Origin: Nitrospirae bacterium JdFR-86
Lineage (GTDB): Bacteria > Nitrospirota > Thermodesulfovibrionia > Thermodesulfovibrionales > JdFR-86
Assembly (NCBI GenBank): GCA_002011815.1
Contig: MTOV01000002.1
Location: 275,238 to 337,137, forward strand
Length of the DNA stretch: 61,900 nt
Direction: 5' to 3'
Shown: piece after piece, positions 27,767 through 36,628 of the stretch
Position numbering within the stretch: position 1 is the stretch's first letter
How the letters are laid out: every line of letters begins with the position of its first letter
Notes under the pieces: model-generated
Database searches by the model: none
Seen by the model: the letters and a program-made list of their open reading frames with translations, nothing else
Told to the model about the DNA's origin: nothing
Translations under genes and position numbers: made by a program

Positions 27767-28702
27767 TTACTTCTCCGTGGAAGACTCCTTGTTAAGCCTT
27801 TCCCACTCCATATCTATGTCTTCCTGAAGCTGTTTAAGCAAGTGTTCGTTTCCAGGAGCAAACATGTGTTTGAACCTTCCCTGAGGCTTTAAAAACTCTT
27901 CAAGGGGCTTCTTCTCTTTTGGCTTGAACGTTATTCTTGTAACTCCGTTTTCTATCTCATACAACGGCCAGTAACATGTCTCCACAGCGAGTTTGCTCAG
28001 TGCAATGGCATCGTCGGTTTTTGACCGCCATCCCCTGTTGCACGGAGACAGAATATTTATAAATGCAGGGCCATCCACATCAAGAGCCTTTCTTACTTTT
28101 TTCATAAGATCCAGCCAGTGGCTTGGAGATGCCTGTGCAACATACGGGATATTGTGAGCTGCCATTATTCTTGTGAGGTCTTTTCTTCTCTGTATCTTGC
28201 CCAGGACAACGCTTCCCACCGGACTGGTGGTAGTGTCCGCACCGCGCGGGGTTGCGCTTGAGCGCTGTATGCCGGTGTTCATATACGCACCGTTGTCATA
28301 GCATATATATACCATATCGTGCCCGCGCTCCATTGCACCGGAAAGGCTCTGGAAGCCGATATCATAAGTGCCGCCGTCGCCTCCAAAGGCTATGAACTTT
28401 ACCTTCTCGGTTATCTTACCTTTTTTCTTCCATGCCCTGTACATGGTCTCAACACCTGAGATCGTGGCAGCTGCGTTCTCAAATGCACTGTGTATCCAGG
28501 GAATTTTCCATGCCGTGTACTCTGAAATACAGGTAGAGACTTCAAGACAGCCTGTTGCATTTGACGCTACCAACGGATACTCGGATGCCATAAGCACCAT
28601 CTTGACGACGATAGGTGCACCACAGCCGGCACACATCCTGTGCCCGTGGGTCAGAAGGTCAGGTTTCTTAGAAAGCTCCTTAAGTTTTAATGGTGTTGCC
28701 AT
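27767..28702 (-). CDS. porB: Pyruvate/2-oxoacid:ferredoxin oxidoreductase beta subunit
   Basis: 311 aa TPP-binding subunit: 'GHRMCAGCGAPIVVKMVLMA', 'AFGGDGGTYDIGFQSLSGAMERGHDMVYICYDNGAYMNTGIQRS'. Confidence 0.93.
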   Translation of the reverse strand: MATPLKLKELSKKPDLLTHGHRMCAGCGAPIVVKMVLMASEYPLVASNATGCLEVSTCISEYTAWKIPWIHSAFENAAATISGVETMYRAWKKKGKITEKVKFIAFGGDGGTYDIGFQSLSGAMERGHDMVYICYDNGAYMNTGIQRSSATPRGADTTTSPVGSVVLGKIQRRKDLTRIMAAHNIPYVAQASPSHWLDLMKKVRKALDVDGPAFINILSPCNRGWRSKTDDAIALSKLAVETCYWPLYEIENGVTRITFKPKEKKPLEEFLKPQGRFKHMFAPGNEHLLKQLQEDIDMEWERLNKESSTEK

Positions 28703-28703
28703 A

Positions 28704-29882
28704 TTACTGTCTCACTCCTATGTATTCTTTTATTGTCTTGATACTTCCGCCGGAGGCTATCTCATTGAGTTCATTAAAGACTGCCTCTGCATGCTCCGGT
28801 AAAAAGTCTCTTCCACCAAGACCGTATATCTTGTTAATCAGTGCCGGTCCCTTCCCGTTCTGATAAAGGGCTGAGCTTACCTCCAGGAATACAGGTCCAT
28901 AGCCGCCGAAAGAATCAGCCCTGTCCATAACGCATACAGCCTTAAGGTGCTCCAATGCCTGAGCGACTTCCTCGTATGGGAACGGTCTGAAGAGTCTTGG
29001 CTTGAGGAGACCGGCTTTTATGCCTTTGTCCCTTACTGCATCAACCACATCTTTTGCAGTGCCTGCGGCAGAACCAAGTATCACAAGGGCGACTTCTGCA
29101 TCCTCAAGCCTGTATGTCTCGAAAAGACCATATTTCCTTCCGCTTATCTTTTCGAACTCTTCTGCCACGTTTAAGACCACGTTCTTGACCCTGCCCATTA
29201 TCTCATGCTGAAGCCTCTTGTATTCGTGATAAAGGTCAGGCAGTATCAGCGGACCATAACTCTTTGGCTTTTTCAGGTCAAGCAGCGGGTATGCATCCTG
29301 GTACTCTCCGACAAAGGATTTAACAACCTCATCCTCAAGGTATTCCATGGTTTCAATAGAATGGCTGATGATAAAGCCGTCCATATTAATCATGACAGGC
29401 AGCCTTATTTCCGGATGCTCTCCGATTCTGAACGCCTGTATGGTATTGTCATAGGCTTCCTGTGCGTTTTCCGACCAGAGCTGTATCCAGCCGGAGTCTC
29501 TTGCGCCCATTGCATCTGAATGGTCTCCGTGTATATTAAGCGGTGCGGAAAGTGCCCTGTTTACTACAGGCATAATGATAGGGAGACTGTCTCCAGCAGC
29601 TATAAACAGCATTTCCCACATGAGGGCAAGACCCTGTGACGATGTTGCGGTTATAACCCTTCCGCCTGCCGCTGCCGCACCGATGCAGGCAGACATTGCA
29701 CTGTGCTCGCTTTCGACCAGAATAATCTCTGTGTCCACCTGTCCGTTTGAGACAAAGCTCGCAAACCTCTGCATCATATCCGTCTGAGGGGTTATAGGGT
29801 ATGCCGCACATACATCAGGATTAACCTGCCTGAGGGCATTTGCAACCGCCTCATTACCTGTTACTGCAACTGGTTTTGGCAT
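28704..29882 (-). CDS. porA: Pyruvate/2-oxoacid:ferredoxin oxidoreductase alpha subunit
   Basis: 392 aa; 'VTGNEAVANALRQVNPDVCAAYPITPQTDMMQRFASFVSNGQVDTEIILVESEHSAMSACIGAAAAGGRVITATSSQGLALM'. Confidence 0.94.
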   Translation of the reverse strand: MPKPVAVTGNEAVANALRQVNPDVCAAYPITPQTDMMQRFASFVSNGQVDTEIILVESEHSAMSACIGAAAAGGRVITATSSQGLALMWEMLFIAAGDSLPIIMPVVNRALSAPLNIHGDHSDAMGARDSGWIQLWSENAQEAYDNTIQAFRIGEHPEIRLPVMINMDGFIISHSIETMEYLEDEVVKSFVGEYQDAYPLLDLKKPKSYGPLILPDLYHEYKRLQHEIMGRVKNVVLNVAEEFEKISGRKYGLFETYRLEDAEVALVILGSAAGTAKDVVDAVRDKGIKAGLLKPRLFRPFPYEEVAQALEHLKAVCVMDRADSFGGYGPVFLEVSSALYQNGKGPALINKIYGLGGRDFLPEHAEAVFNELNEIASGGSIKTIKEYIGVRQ

Positions 29883-30169
29883 TATTTCCCCTCCTCAACC
29901 ATAACTATTGCCTTTTTGCCTTTTTTGCCCGGGCACTCTCTGGCACAGATGCCGCAGCCTTTGCAGTAGTCGTAATCAAAGCCTGTCATCTTACCGTCCT
30001 CGGTCTTTACAGCCATATCAGGACAGTATATCCAGCAGAAAAGGCAGTGGATACAGTTTTCCTCTGTCCACTGCGGCCTGAAGGCTCTCCATGAGCCTGT
30101 CTTAAACTGAACGGCATTGCCTGCATCAAGTATAATAGCGCCGGGCACAAGTTCATTCCATTTCTTCAC
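29882..30169 (-). CDS. porD: Pyruvate/2-oxoacid:ferredoxin oxidoreductase delta subunit (2x[4Fe-4S])
   Basis: 95 aa; 'ENCIHCLFCWIYCPDMAVKTEDGKMTGFDYDYCKGCGICARECPGKKGKKAIVMV'. Confidence 0.93.
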   Translation of the reverse strand: MKKWNELVPGAIILDAGNAVQFKTGSWRAFRPQWTEENCIHCLFCWIYCPDMAVKTEDGKMTGFDYDYCKGCGICARECPGKKGKKAIVMVEEGK

Positions 30170-30741
30170 CCTTCTTTTACCTCCTCATAACCTCTTCTTA
30201 CTGCTTCAAGGTTACCGTCAATTATCTTCTGCGAAAACTTCTTGCCAAAGCTCTTTTTGACGTCCTCGAGCAGATGCTCAAGACTGACCAGACCCGTTGC
30301 CTTGATTACGGCTCCAAGCATAGGAGAATTGGGAAGCGCCCTGCCTATGCAATCTATCGCTATTGTCGTAGCATCCACTGTAAAGACTTTCTGCTTCGGT
30401 GTGGCTTTGAGCTTAGCCCTTAACTCTTCCGGCTTCTTTGAGGTGTTGACAATAAAAATAGCATCCTCTGTAGCACCTTCTGTGACATCGATTGCATCAA
30501 GCAGAGTGGCATCCACCACGCTTATGACCTGAGGCTTGAGAACCGGACAGTGAAGCCTTAGCTCTTTGGAGCTGACCCTGTTGTAAGCCCTGAGCGGTGC
30601 TCCTGCCCTTTCAGGTCCGTATTCAGGGAACGCCTGCACATATCTGCCACCACTAAGACAGGCATCAGCAAGAACCTTTGCTGCGGTTACAGTGCCCTGT
30701 CCTCCCCTTCCATGCCATCTTATTTCGACAAGTTCAGACAT
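30166..30741 (-). CDS. porG: Pyruvate/2-oxoacid:ferredoxin oxidoreductase gamma subunit
   Basis: 191 aa; 'EIRWHGRGGQGTVTAAKVLADACLSGGRYVQAFPEYGPERAGAPLRAYNRVS'. Confidence 0.94.
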   Translation of the reverse strand: MSELVEIRWHGRGGQGTVTAAKVLADACLSGGRYVQAFPEYGPERAGAPLRAYNRVSSKELRLHCPVLKPQVISVVDATLLDAIDVTEGATEDAIFIVNTSKKPEELRAKLKATPKQKVFTVDATTIAIDCIGRALPNSPMLGAVIKATGLVSLEHLLEDVKKSFGKKFSQKIIDGNLEAVRRGYEEVKEG

Positions 30742-30818
30742 CAGATTAAAACCTCCTGAAGCTTTAATTGTAGTATATTAATCATTATTTTTCAACTTGT
30801 TTCGCAAATCCAGACTAT

Positions 30819-32261
30819 CTAAAACCCGTATTCCTTCCACCTGTCATCCACGAGCTTCTTAATCTCAGGCGACATCACTATGTCCGGAGGCCACTGCCTT
30901 TTAAACCCTTCAGAGGGTAGTTTTTTGGTCGCATCTATCCCGAGTTTTCCGCCGTATGCAGGAATCTCCGAAGCATGTTCAAGAACATCAAGCGGACCTT
31001 CAAGAATAACGACATCCCTCTTAGGGTCAACATTGTTTCCAATCCTCCAGACCACTTCTGAAAGATTCTGCACATCAACCCATTTGTCCACAACAACAAT
31101 CATCTTTGTAAAGCTCATCTGTCCCATGCCCCAGAGGGCATACATGACTTTTCTTGCATGTCCTGGATATCGTTTATCTATAGAAACTATAGCTATATTA
31201 TGGAAAACGCCTTCAAGCGGAAGATTCATATCAACCACTTCCGGAAGCTGTTTCTTAAGAAGCGGAAGGAATATCCTTTCTGTAGCCTTTGCGATGTAGC
31301 AGTCTTCCATCGGTGGTTTGCCCACGATGGTCGCAGGATATATGGCATCTTTTCTCATAGTTATACATGTAATGTGAAACACAGGGAAATCATCTACAAG
31401 CGAGTAATAACCGGTGTGGTCTCCGAAAGGACCTTCTTTTCTTCTTTCGCCAGGCTCGCAGTAGCCTTCAAGAACTATCTCGGAATTGGCAGGGACTTCA
31501 AGCGGGACTGTCTCGCACTTAACCATCTCTACCGGTGATTTTCTTAAGAATCCTGCAAGGAGCATTTCATCTACATCAGGTGGAAGAGGTGCTGTAGAGG
31601 AATACATCACAGCCGGGTCTGAGCCTATTGCCACTGCCACTGGAAGCCTCTGCCCAAGTGCTTCCGCCTTCCTGTAATGCGCTGCACCGTCTTTGTGCAT
31701 GTGCCAGTGCATACCTGTAGTCCTTGAATCATAGACCTGCATCCTGTACATCCCGCAGTTTCTCGCACCTGTCTCAGGGTCTTTTGTAAACACCATGGGA
31801 AGAGTTATGAACCTGCCGCCGTCCTCAGGCCAGGTCTTGAGAATAGGAAATACATCAAGAGAAGGATTGTCCTTTATTATAACCTCCTTGCATGGACCAC
31901 TCTTTACATATTTGGGCAGGAAATCAGCCAGCTTCTTCAGCTTGGGAAGAGCCTTGAGTTTTTCTATTATGCTGGTCGGGATGTCAGGCTCAAGGAACTC
32001 AAGAATCTCTTTGCCTATGTCATCAAGGCTTTCGACTTCAAGGGCAAGCTTCATCCTCTCGTAAGAGCCGAAAAGGTTTACAACACACGGGACGCTTGAG
32101 CCTTTGGGCCTTTCAAAAAGAAGTGCCGGTCCTTCCTGTTTCACGACCCTGTCGTTTATCTCTGCTATCTCAAGCACAGGGTCTACTTCAACAGATATCC
32201 TCTTAAGGAGTCCCCTGTCTTCAAGAACCTTTATAAACTCTCTTAAATCCCTGTAAGCCAT
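30819..32261 (-). CDS. ubiD: UbiD family decarboxylase
   Basis: 480 aa; 'MYRMQVYDSRTTGMHWHMHKDGAAHYRKAEALGQRLPVAVAIGSDPA', 'EGPFGDHTGYYS'. Confidence 0.92.
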   Translation of the reverse strand: MAYRDLREFIKVLEDRGLLKRISVEVDPVLEIAEINDRVVKQEGPALLFERPKGSSVPCVVNLFGSYERMKLALEVESLDDIGKEILEFLEPDIPTSIIEKLKALPKLKKLADFLPKYVKSGPCKEVIIKDNPSLDVFPILKTWPEDGGRFITLPMVFTKDPETGARNCGMYRMQVYDSRTTGMHWHMHKDGAAHYRKAEALGQRLPVAVAIGSDPAVMYSSTAPLPPDVDEMLLAGFLRKSPVEMVKCETVPLEVPANSEIVLEGYCEPGERRKEGPFGDHTGYYSLVDDFPVFHITCITMRKDAIYPATIVGKPPMEDCYIAKATERIFLPLLKKQLPEVVDMNLPLEGVFHNIAIVSIDKRYPGHARKVMYALWGMGQMSFTKMIVVVDKWVDVQNLSEVVWRIGNNVDPKRDVVILEGPLDVLEHASEIPAYGGKLGIDATKKLPSEGFKRQWPPDIVMSPEIKKLVDDRWKEYGF

Positions 32262-32432
32262 AACCTTTTATTCTCCTCTGATATGTCCAAAAGTATATCA
32301 TATTCCACATCTCCCTTTCTTACCCTGCATGACAGCAGGAACCAGTAAGCCCCTGCCACCTGAAACAATTTGTATTAGCCGTTCTGAAAGTTTTATCATA
32401 TTCCCTGGCAATAAAACATTCAGGAGGCTTAT

Positions 32433-33365
32433 ATCAAGCTCTATATCCTAAAGAGGCTTTTTCTTCTCATCCCGCTTTTATTCGGGATAACCCTTCTTAC
32501 ATTCTCACTTACGAAAGCCCTTCCTGGAGACCCTGTGTTTGGAATGGTTGGCAAAAGGGCAAGCCCTGAAGTTATAGAAAACCTGAGAAAACAAATCGGA
32601 AGCGACAAAAGCATACTCCGCCAGTATGTAGGCTATGTAGGACTTCTCATACGCGGAGAATTCGGACGTTCTTATTACACAAACAGAAAAGTCATGGACG
32701 ACCTGATTCTGAAATTCCCCAACACCATGAAGCTTGCACTTGGAGCAATGCTCATAGCCACACCCATAGGTGTGCTTCTGGGTTTTATAGCTGCTTACCG
32801 GAGAGGAACATATCTGGACAGGCTAATCACCACTGTCTCAGTGGTAGGCATAAGCGTACCTGTGTTCTGGATAGGACTTGTCATCATGCTTATTGTGAGC
32901 TTTAAGCTGAGGCTTTTGCCTCCGTCTGGAACAGGTGACATAAGGTTTCTTGTTCTTCCTGCTGTCACCCTTGCCTTGCCTGCAGTGGCAACACTTGCAA
33001 GAGTTTCCAGAACATCTGTCATTGAAATACTCGATATGCCTTTCCTGCAAGCTGTAAAGGCAAAGGGATTAAAAAAGTGGAGAATAAACATTGTCCACAT
33101 TCTGAAGAACGCACTTATTCCCATTGTCACAGTGATAGGACTGGACTTCGGAAGCTACTTAAACGGTGCAGTGCTTACTGAAACCATCTTTGGCTGGGAC
33201 GGCATCGGCAGGTTCGCAATGGAAGGGATTATAAAGCGGGACTACCCTGTTGTCATGGGCACGATAATCACAGGCACAGTCGTGTTCGTGCTTATAAACC
33301 TGATTGTGGATATCACTTATCAGTATCTTGACCCAAGGGTAAGACTCTATGCGCGAAAAAGATAG
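32433..33365 (+). CDS. DppB-type ABC transporter permease, proposed ATC start
   Basis: The ORF track starts at an internal GTG (32535), but the frame extends upstream as (M)KLYILKRLFLLIPLLFGITLLTFSLTKALPGDPVFGMVG..., the conserved DppB N-terminus; AGGAGG-CTTAT-ATC places initiation at 32433. Confidence 0.8.
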   Translation: MKLYILKRLFLLIPLLFGITLLTFSLTKALPGDPVFGMVGKRASPEVIENLRKQIGSDKSILRQYVGYVGLLIRGEFGRSYYTNRKVMDDLILKFPNTMKLALGAMLIATPIGVLLGFIAAYRRGTYLDRLITTVSVVGISVPVFWIGLVIMLIVSFKLRLLPPSGTGDIRFLVLPAVTLALPAVATLARVSRTSVIEILDMPFLQAVKAKGLKKWRINIVHILKNALIPIVTVIGLDFGSYLNGAVLTETIFGWDGIGRFAMEGIIKRDYPVVMGTIITGTVVFVLINLIVDITYQYLDPRVRLYARKR

Positions 33366-33374
33366 GATTTAAAT

Positions 33375-34181
33375 ATGACAGCAAGAGGCAAAATAGCCAT
33401 ACTTGTAATAGTAGTGATATTTGGGCTGTCGGTGTTTTCATCATACATAACGCCTTACGAGCCGGACGCCATAAATCTGGACAGTCTTAAAGAGCCTCCG
33501 AGCCTGAGTCATCCCTTTGGCACAGACCAGAAAGGAAGAGATATTCTTGCACGTGTACTCTACGGTGGAAGAATCTCAATCGGGGTCGCATTGCTTGCTG
33601 CTGTCCTGTCAATGAGCGTAGGACTGATAATCGGTTTGCTTTCAGGCTATTACGGTGGAAAATTTGATACAGCAGTCATGGCGCTTGTTGACCTTGTTTT
33701 ATCCTTTCCATCGCTTCTGCTTGCCATAGGCATATCAATCATCCTGCCGCCGGGCATTTACACGGTAATGATAGCCATAGCAGCAGTAGGCTGGGCTTCT
33801 TTTGCAAGGCTCATAAGAGGGCATGTGCTTTCACTCCGTGAATCCCCTTTCATTGATGCGGCAAAAGCAATAGGATGCAGTCACGGAAGAATACTCTTTG
33901 TCCACCTTCTGCCTCAGTGCATTCCGCTTGCCCTTGTAATGACCGGCTTGAAAATAGGCGGGTATATCCTGACTGAGGCATCATTGAGCTTTCTTGGGCT
34001 TGGTGCTCAGCCGCCAACGGCAAGCTGGGGCTCTATGATTAGTGCAAGCAGGTCGTATCTTGTTTCAGCACCGTGGATGGTTCTTTTCCCTGGACTTGCA
34101 ATCGCAATTACAGCGCTGTCGTTTAATATCCTGGGGGATGTCCTGTCGGAAAGATACGGGAGCAGATTACAGACCCATTAG
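33375..34181 (+). CDS. DppC-type ABC transporter permease
   Basis: 268 aa; 'HPFGTDQKGRDILARVLYGGRISIGVALLAAVLSMSVGLIIGLLSGYYGG', EAA loop 'FIDAAKAIGCSHGRILFVHLLPQ'. Confidence 0.94.
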   Translation: MTARGKIAILVIVVIFGLSVFSSYITPYEPDAINLDSLKEPPSLSHPFGTDQKGRDILARVLYGGRISIGVALLAAVLSMSVGLIIGLLSGYYGGKFDTAVMALVDLVLSFPSLLLAIGISIILPPGIYTVMIAIAAVGWASFARLIRGHVLSLRESPFIDAAKAIGCSHGRILFVHLLPQCIPLALVMTGLKIGGYILTEASLSFLGLGAQPPTASWGSMISASRSYLVSAPWMVLFPGLAIAITALSFNILGDVLSERYGSRLQTH

Positions 34182-34775
34182 TTTTTCTTCTTCTTCCTGT
34201 GCTGTCTTGCAGTCAATGCACATGGTGGTGACAGGTCTTGCCTCAAGCCTCTTTATATGAATCTCCTCTCCGCACACCTCGCATATGCCGAAGACACCAC
34301 TGTCAATCCTCTCCAAGGCATCGTCTATCTTTTTAAGAAGCCTCTGCTCTCTGCCTCTTAGCCTGAGCATGAAGTTTCTGTCTGTTTCGGCAGTTGCCTG
34401 ATCTCCAAGGTCAGGGAATATTGTCTGGTCAGGCAGGGAATTCATGGTGTTCTCCGCACCTGAAAGCAAATTCTCTCTCTGTTTGACAAGCTTCTTTCTT
34501 ATCTCAAGTATCTTCCGCTCTCTCAGAGACAAGCCTTTCTGTCTTGTCTTTGCCTTTGCGGTTGTCTTCTTTGCTGTTGGTGTTTTAGCGGTTTTGGTCT
34601 TTTTCGTGCTGGAAGGCTTTTTTGCCGGTTTCGTCTTGGTTTTTGTAGCTGACTTCTTTACAGTCTTAGTTGCACTTTTTACGACTTTTTTCTTGGTTGT
34701 CTTTTTTGTACCTGTCTTTTTTGCTGTTTTCTTAACAGCTTTTTTTGCTGCCTTTTTGGTTTTTTTCAAAGCCAT
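34167..34775 (-). CDS. DksA/TraR-type C4 zinc-finger protein with a Lys/Ala/Thr-rich histone-H1-like N-terminal tail
   Basis: 202 aa; ~80-aa tail MALKKTKKAAKKAVKKTAKKTGTKKTTKKKVVKSATKTVKKSATKTKTKPAKKPSS..., then 'GVFGICEVCGEEIHIKRLEARPVTTMCIDCKTAQEEEEK'. Confidence 0.9.
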   Translation of the reverse strand: MALKKTKKAAKKAVKKTAKKTGTKKTTKKKVVKSATKTVKKSATKTKTKPAKKPSSTKKTKTAKTPTAKKTTAKAKTRQKGLSLRERKILEIRKKLVKQRENLLSGAENTMNSLPDQTIFPDLGDQATAETDRNFMLRLRGREQRLLKKIDDALERIDSGVFGICEVCGEEIHIKRLEARPVTTMCIDCKTAQEEEEKLMGL

Positions 34776-34897
34776 AAACTACCCTCGAGATTTTTTACAA
34801 TAACAGAATGCCAGTATATTAGTCAAGGAAAAGGGAAATACAACGGCGGTTAAAAATCTTCTCACTCTTAAAGAAAGCTCAAACTGAAGTGCCGGAT

Positions 34898-35848
34898 TTA
34901 GTCTAATGGTTCACCATCTATCAAGTCTTCGTAAAACTGTCTGAGGTCAGGCAACTCTTTTTCAGCCATTATCTTCATAGCGCTTCTTGGATGTTCGTTC
35001 AGCACTCCTGTAATCATGTAAGGTATGTGGTAGCCCCATTCTATTTTTGCTTTCAGAGGGATAAGCAGTTCCTGAATCACTTCAAGAATCGGTCTTATAT
35101 CGAACTTCGGATTCTTAAGGAAAGAGAGCAAAAGCTCAAGAGGACAGTTACCTGCCCCTCTGCCCATACCGTAAAGAGTGGCATCCAGCCGGTTTATACC
35201 GCAAATAATCGCCTCTATTGTATTGGCAAATGCCAATTGCTGGTTGTTATGGGTATGAATGCCTATCTGTTTACCAGGCAAAGCCTCTATGTATTTCTTT
35301 GCCAGAGCACGTATCTGTTCAGAGTAAAGAGAACCAAAGCTGTCCACGAGATAAACAGTTGGGACATCGCTTTTTGAAAGGTCATTGAGCGCTTCGTCAA
35401 TATCCCTTTCTATAACCTTGGAGACAGCCATAAGGTTTATGGTCGTCTCATAACCTTTGTCCATGCAGTGGTGCGCAAGAGTTATGGCCTTGTCAACCTG
35501 ATTTGCATAGCACGCTACCCTAATCATGTGAAGGACGCTTTGGCTTTTTGGAGGTATATCCTCAGGTTCAACACGTCCTATATCAGCCATTGCAGAAAGT
35601 TTCATATCCGTCTCAACGCCGTCAATGACCCTCTTTATGTCATCGTCGTCACAGAACTTCCACTTTCCGTTCTCATGCCTTGAAAAGTACTTCTCAGAAG
35701 ACTTATACCCTATCTCCATATAATCAACGCCTGCTTTGGAAAGAGCAATAAAAACCTTTCTGACAAACTCATCGCTGAACTGCCACTTGTTAATCAAGCC
35801 GCCGTCACGAATAGTGCAGTCCAGAACTTTTATCTCAGGTCTATACAT
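34898..35848 (-). CDS. HMG-CoA-lyase-like TIM-barrel aldolase domain protein
   Basis: 316 aa; 'VLDCTIRDGGLINKWQFSDEFVRKVFIALSKAGVDYMEIGYKS', 'IGIHTHNNQQLAFANTIEAIICGINRLDATLYGMGRGAGN'. Confidence 0.87.
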   Translation of the reverse strand: MYRPEIKVLDCTIRDGGLINKWQFSDEFVRKVFIALSKAGVDYMEIGYKSSEKYFSRHENGKWKFCDDDDIKRVIDGVETDMKLSAMADIGRVEPEDIPPKSQSVLHMIRVACYANQVDKAITLAHHCMDKGYETTINLMAVSKVIERDIDEALNDLSKSDVPTVYLVDSFGSLYSEQIRALAKKYIEALPGKQIGIHTHNNQQLAFANTIEAIICGINRLDATLYGMGRGAGNCPLELLLSFLKNPKFDIRPILEVIQELLIPLKAKIEWGYHIPYMITGVLNEHPRSAMKIMAEKELPDLRQFYEDLIDGEPLD

Positions 35849-35946
35849 ATTCCTCCGTCTCCATAGATTAATAAGTGTCTTTTACTATAACATTATTTTA
35901 AAAAATAGTGTGGCTTACTTACTCTGATAAGCAAGCAATGACGTGC

Positions 35947-36585
35947 TCACTGACTGCCTGAATATGATTTCACTTTTTGGACAAAGGCCCCGGCAAGCCC
36001 GGTGATACCCTGCCAGTCTCCTGCCTTAATGAGTTCCTGCTTGATTATTGCAGAGCCGACTATAATGCCTGTAACATCAGAAGCCAGATACTCGGATACA
36101 TTGTCAAGGGTAACCCCTCCGCTCGGCATGTATTTTATAAAAGGAAGCGGGCCCCTTATGGTCTTGAGAAACTTCAGCCCTCCCATCTCGACAAAAGGAA
36201 AGAGCTTTATGATATCACCGCCTGCCTGATGCGCCCTGAGAATCTCTGTAGGCGTGCTTGCTCCAGGGATGGAGACTGCCCCTTCTGACTTTGTGAACTT
36301 AACTATCTCCTCATCAAGATGCGGGCTTACGATGTATGATGCACCGCTTTTCAGCGCCTTCTTTGCCTCCGAGACCTTAAGCACAGTGCCTGCACCAACT
36401 GTAATGCCTTCGGTTTTACTTAGTCTTTCAATCACATCTTCTGCCTGAGGCACTGAAAAAGTAATCTCAATTAATTTTATTCCGCCTTTGATGCATGCCT
36501 GAGCCGCTTCGTAAGCCTCCTCAGGAGTGTCAGTGCGAATGACAACTACAAGTTTATGTTTTTCTACCTTCTCGATTGTTGTCAT
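35947..36585 (-). CDS. eda: 2-dehydro-3-deoxyphosphogluconate/4-hydroxy-2-oxoglutarate aldolase
   Basis: 212 aa; 'LIEITFSVPQAEDVIERLS...VGAGTVLKVSEAKKALKSGASYIVSPHLDEEIV', 'IKLFPF'. Confidence 0.92.
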   Translation of the reverse strand: MTTIEKVEKHKLVVVIRTDTPEEAYEAAQACIKGGIKLIEITFSVPQAEDVIERLSKTEGITVGAGTVLKVSEAKKALKSGASYIVSPHLDEEIVKFTKSEGAVSIPGASTPTEILRAHQAGGDIIKLFPFVEMGGLKFLKTIRGPLPFIKYMPSGGVTLDNVSEYLASDVTGIIVGSAIIKQELIKAGDWQGITGLAGAFVQKVKSYSGSQ

Positions 36586-36628
36586 GATTACCTAGTTTAG
36601 TAGCCGACTTCAGGCATGTCAATTCATT

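Noticed and set aside
34444-34803. 119-aa plus-strand hydrophobic ORF (FFAVGVLAVLVFFVLEG...)
   Set aside because: Reverse-complement shadow of the Lys/Ala-rich tail of the DksA-like gene; antisense of AAA/GCA codons yields Phe/Ala/Val runs.
36604-36617. CAGGCATGTCA match to the 12640 inverted repeat, considered as a second MITE copy
   Set aside because: Only 11 nt shared and no opposing repeat nearby; insufficient.
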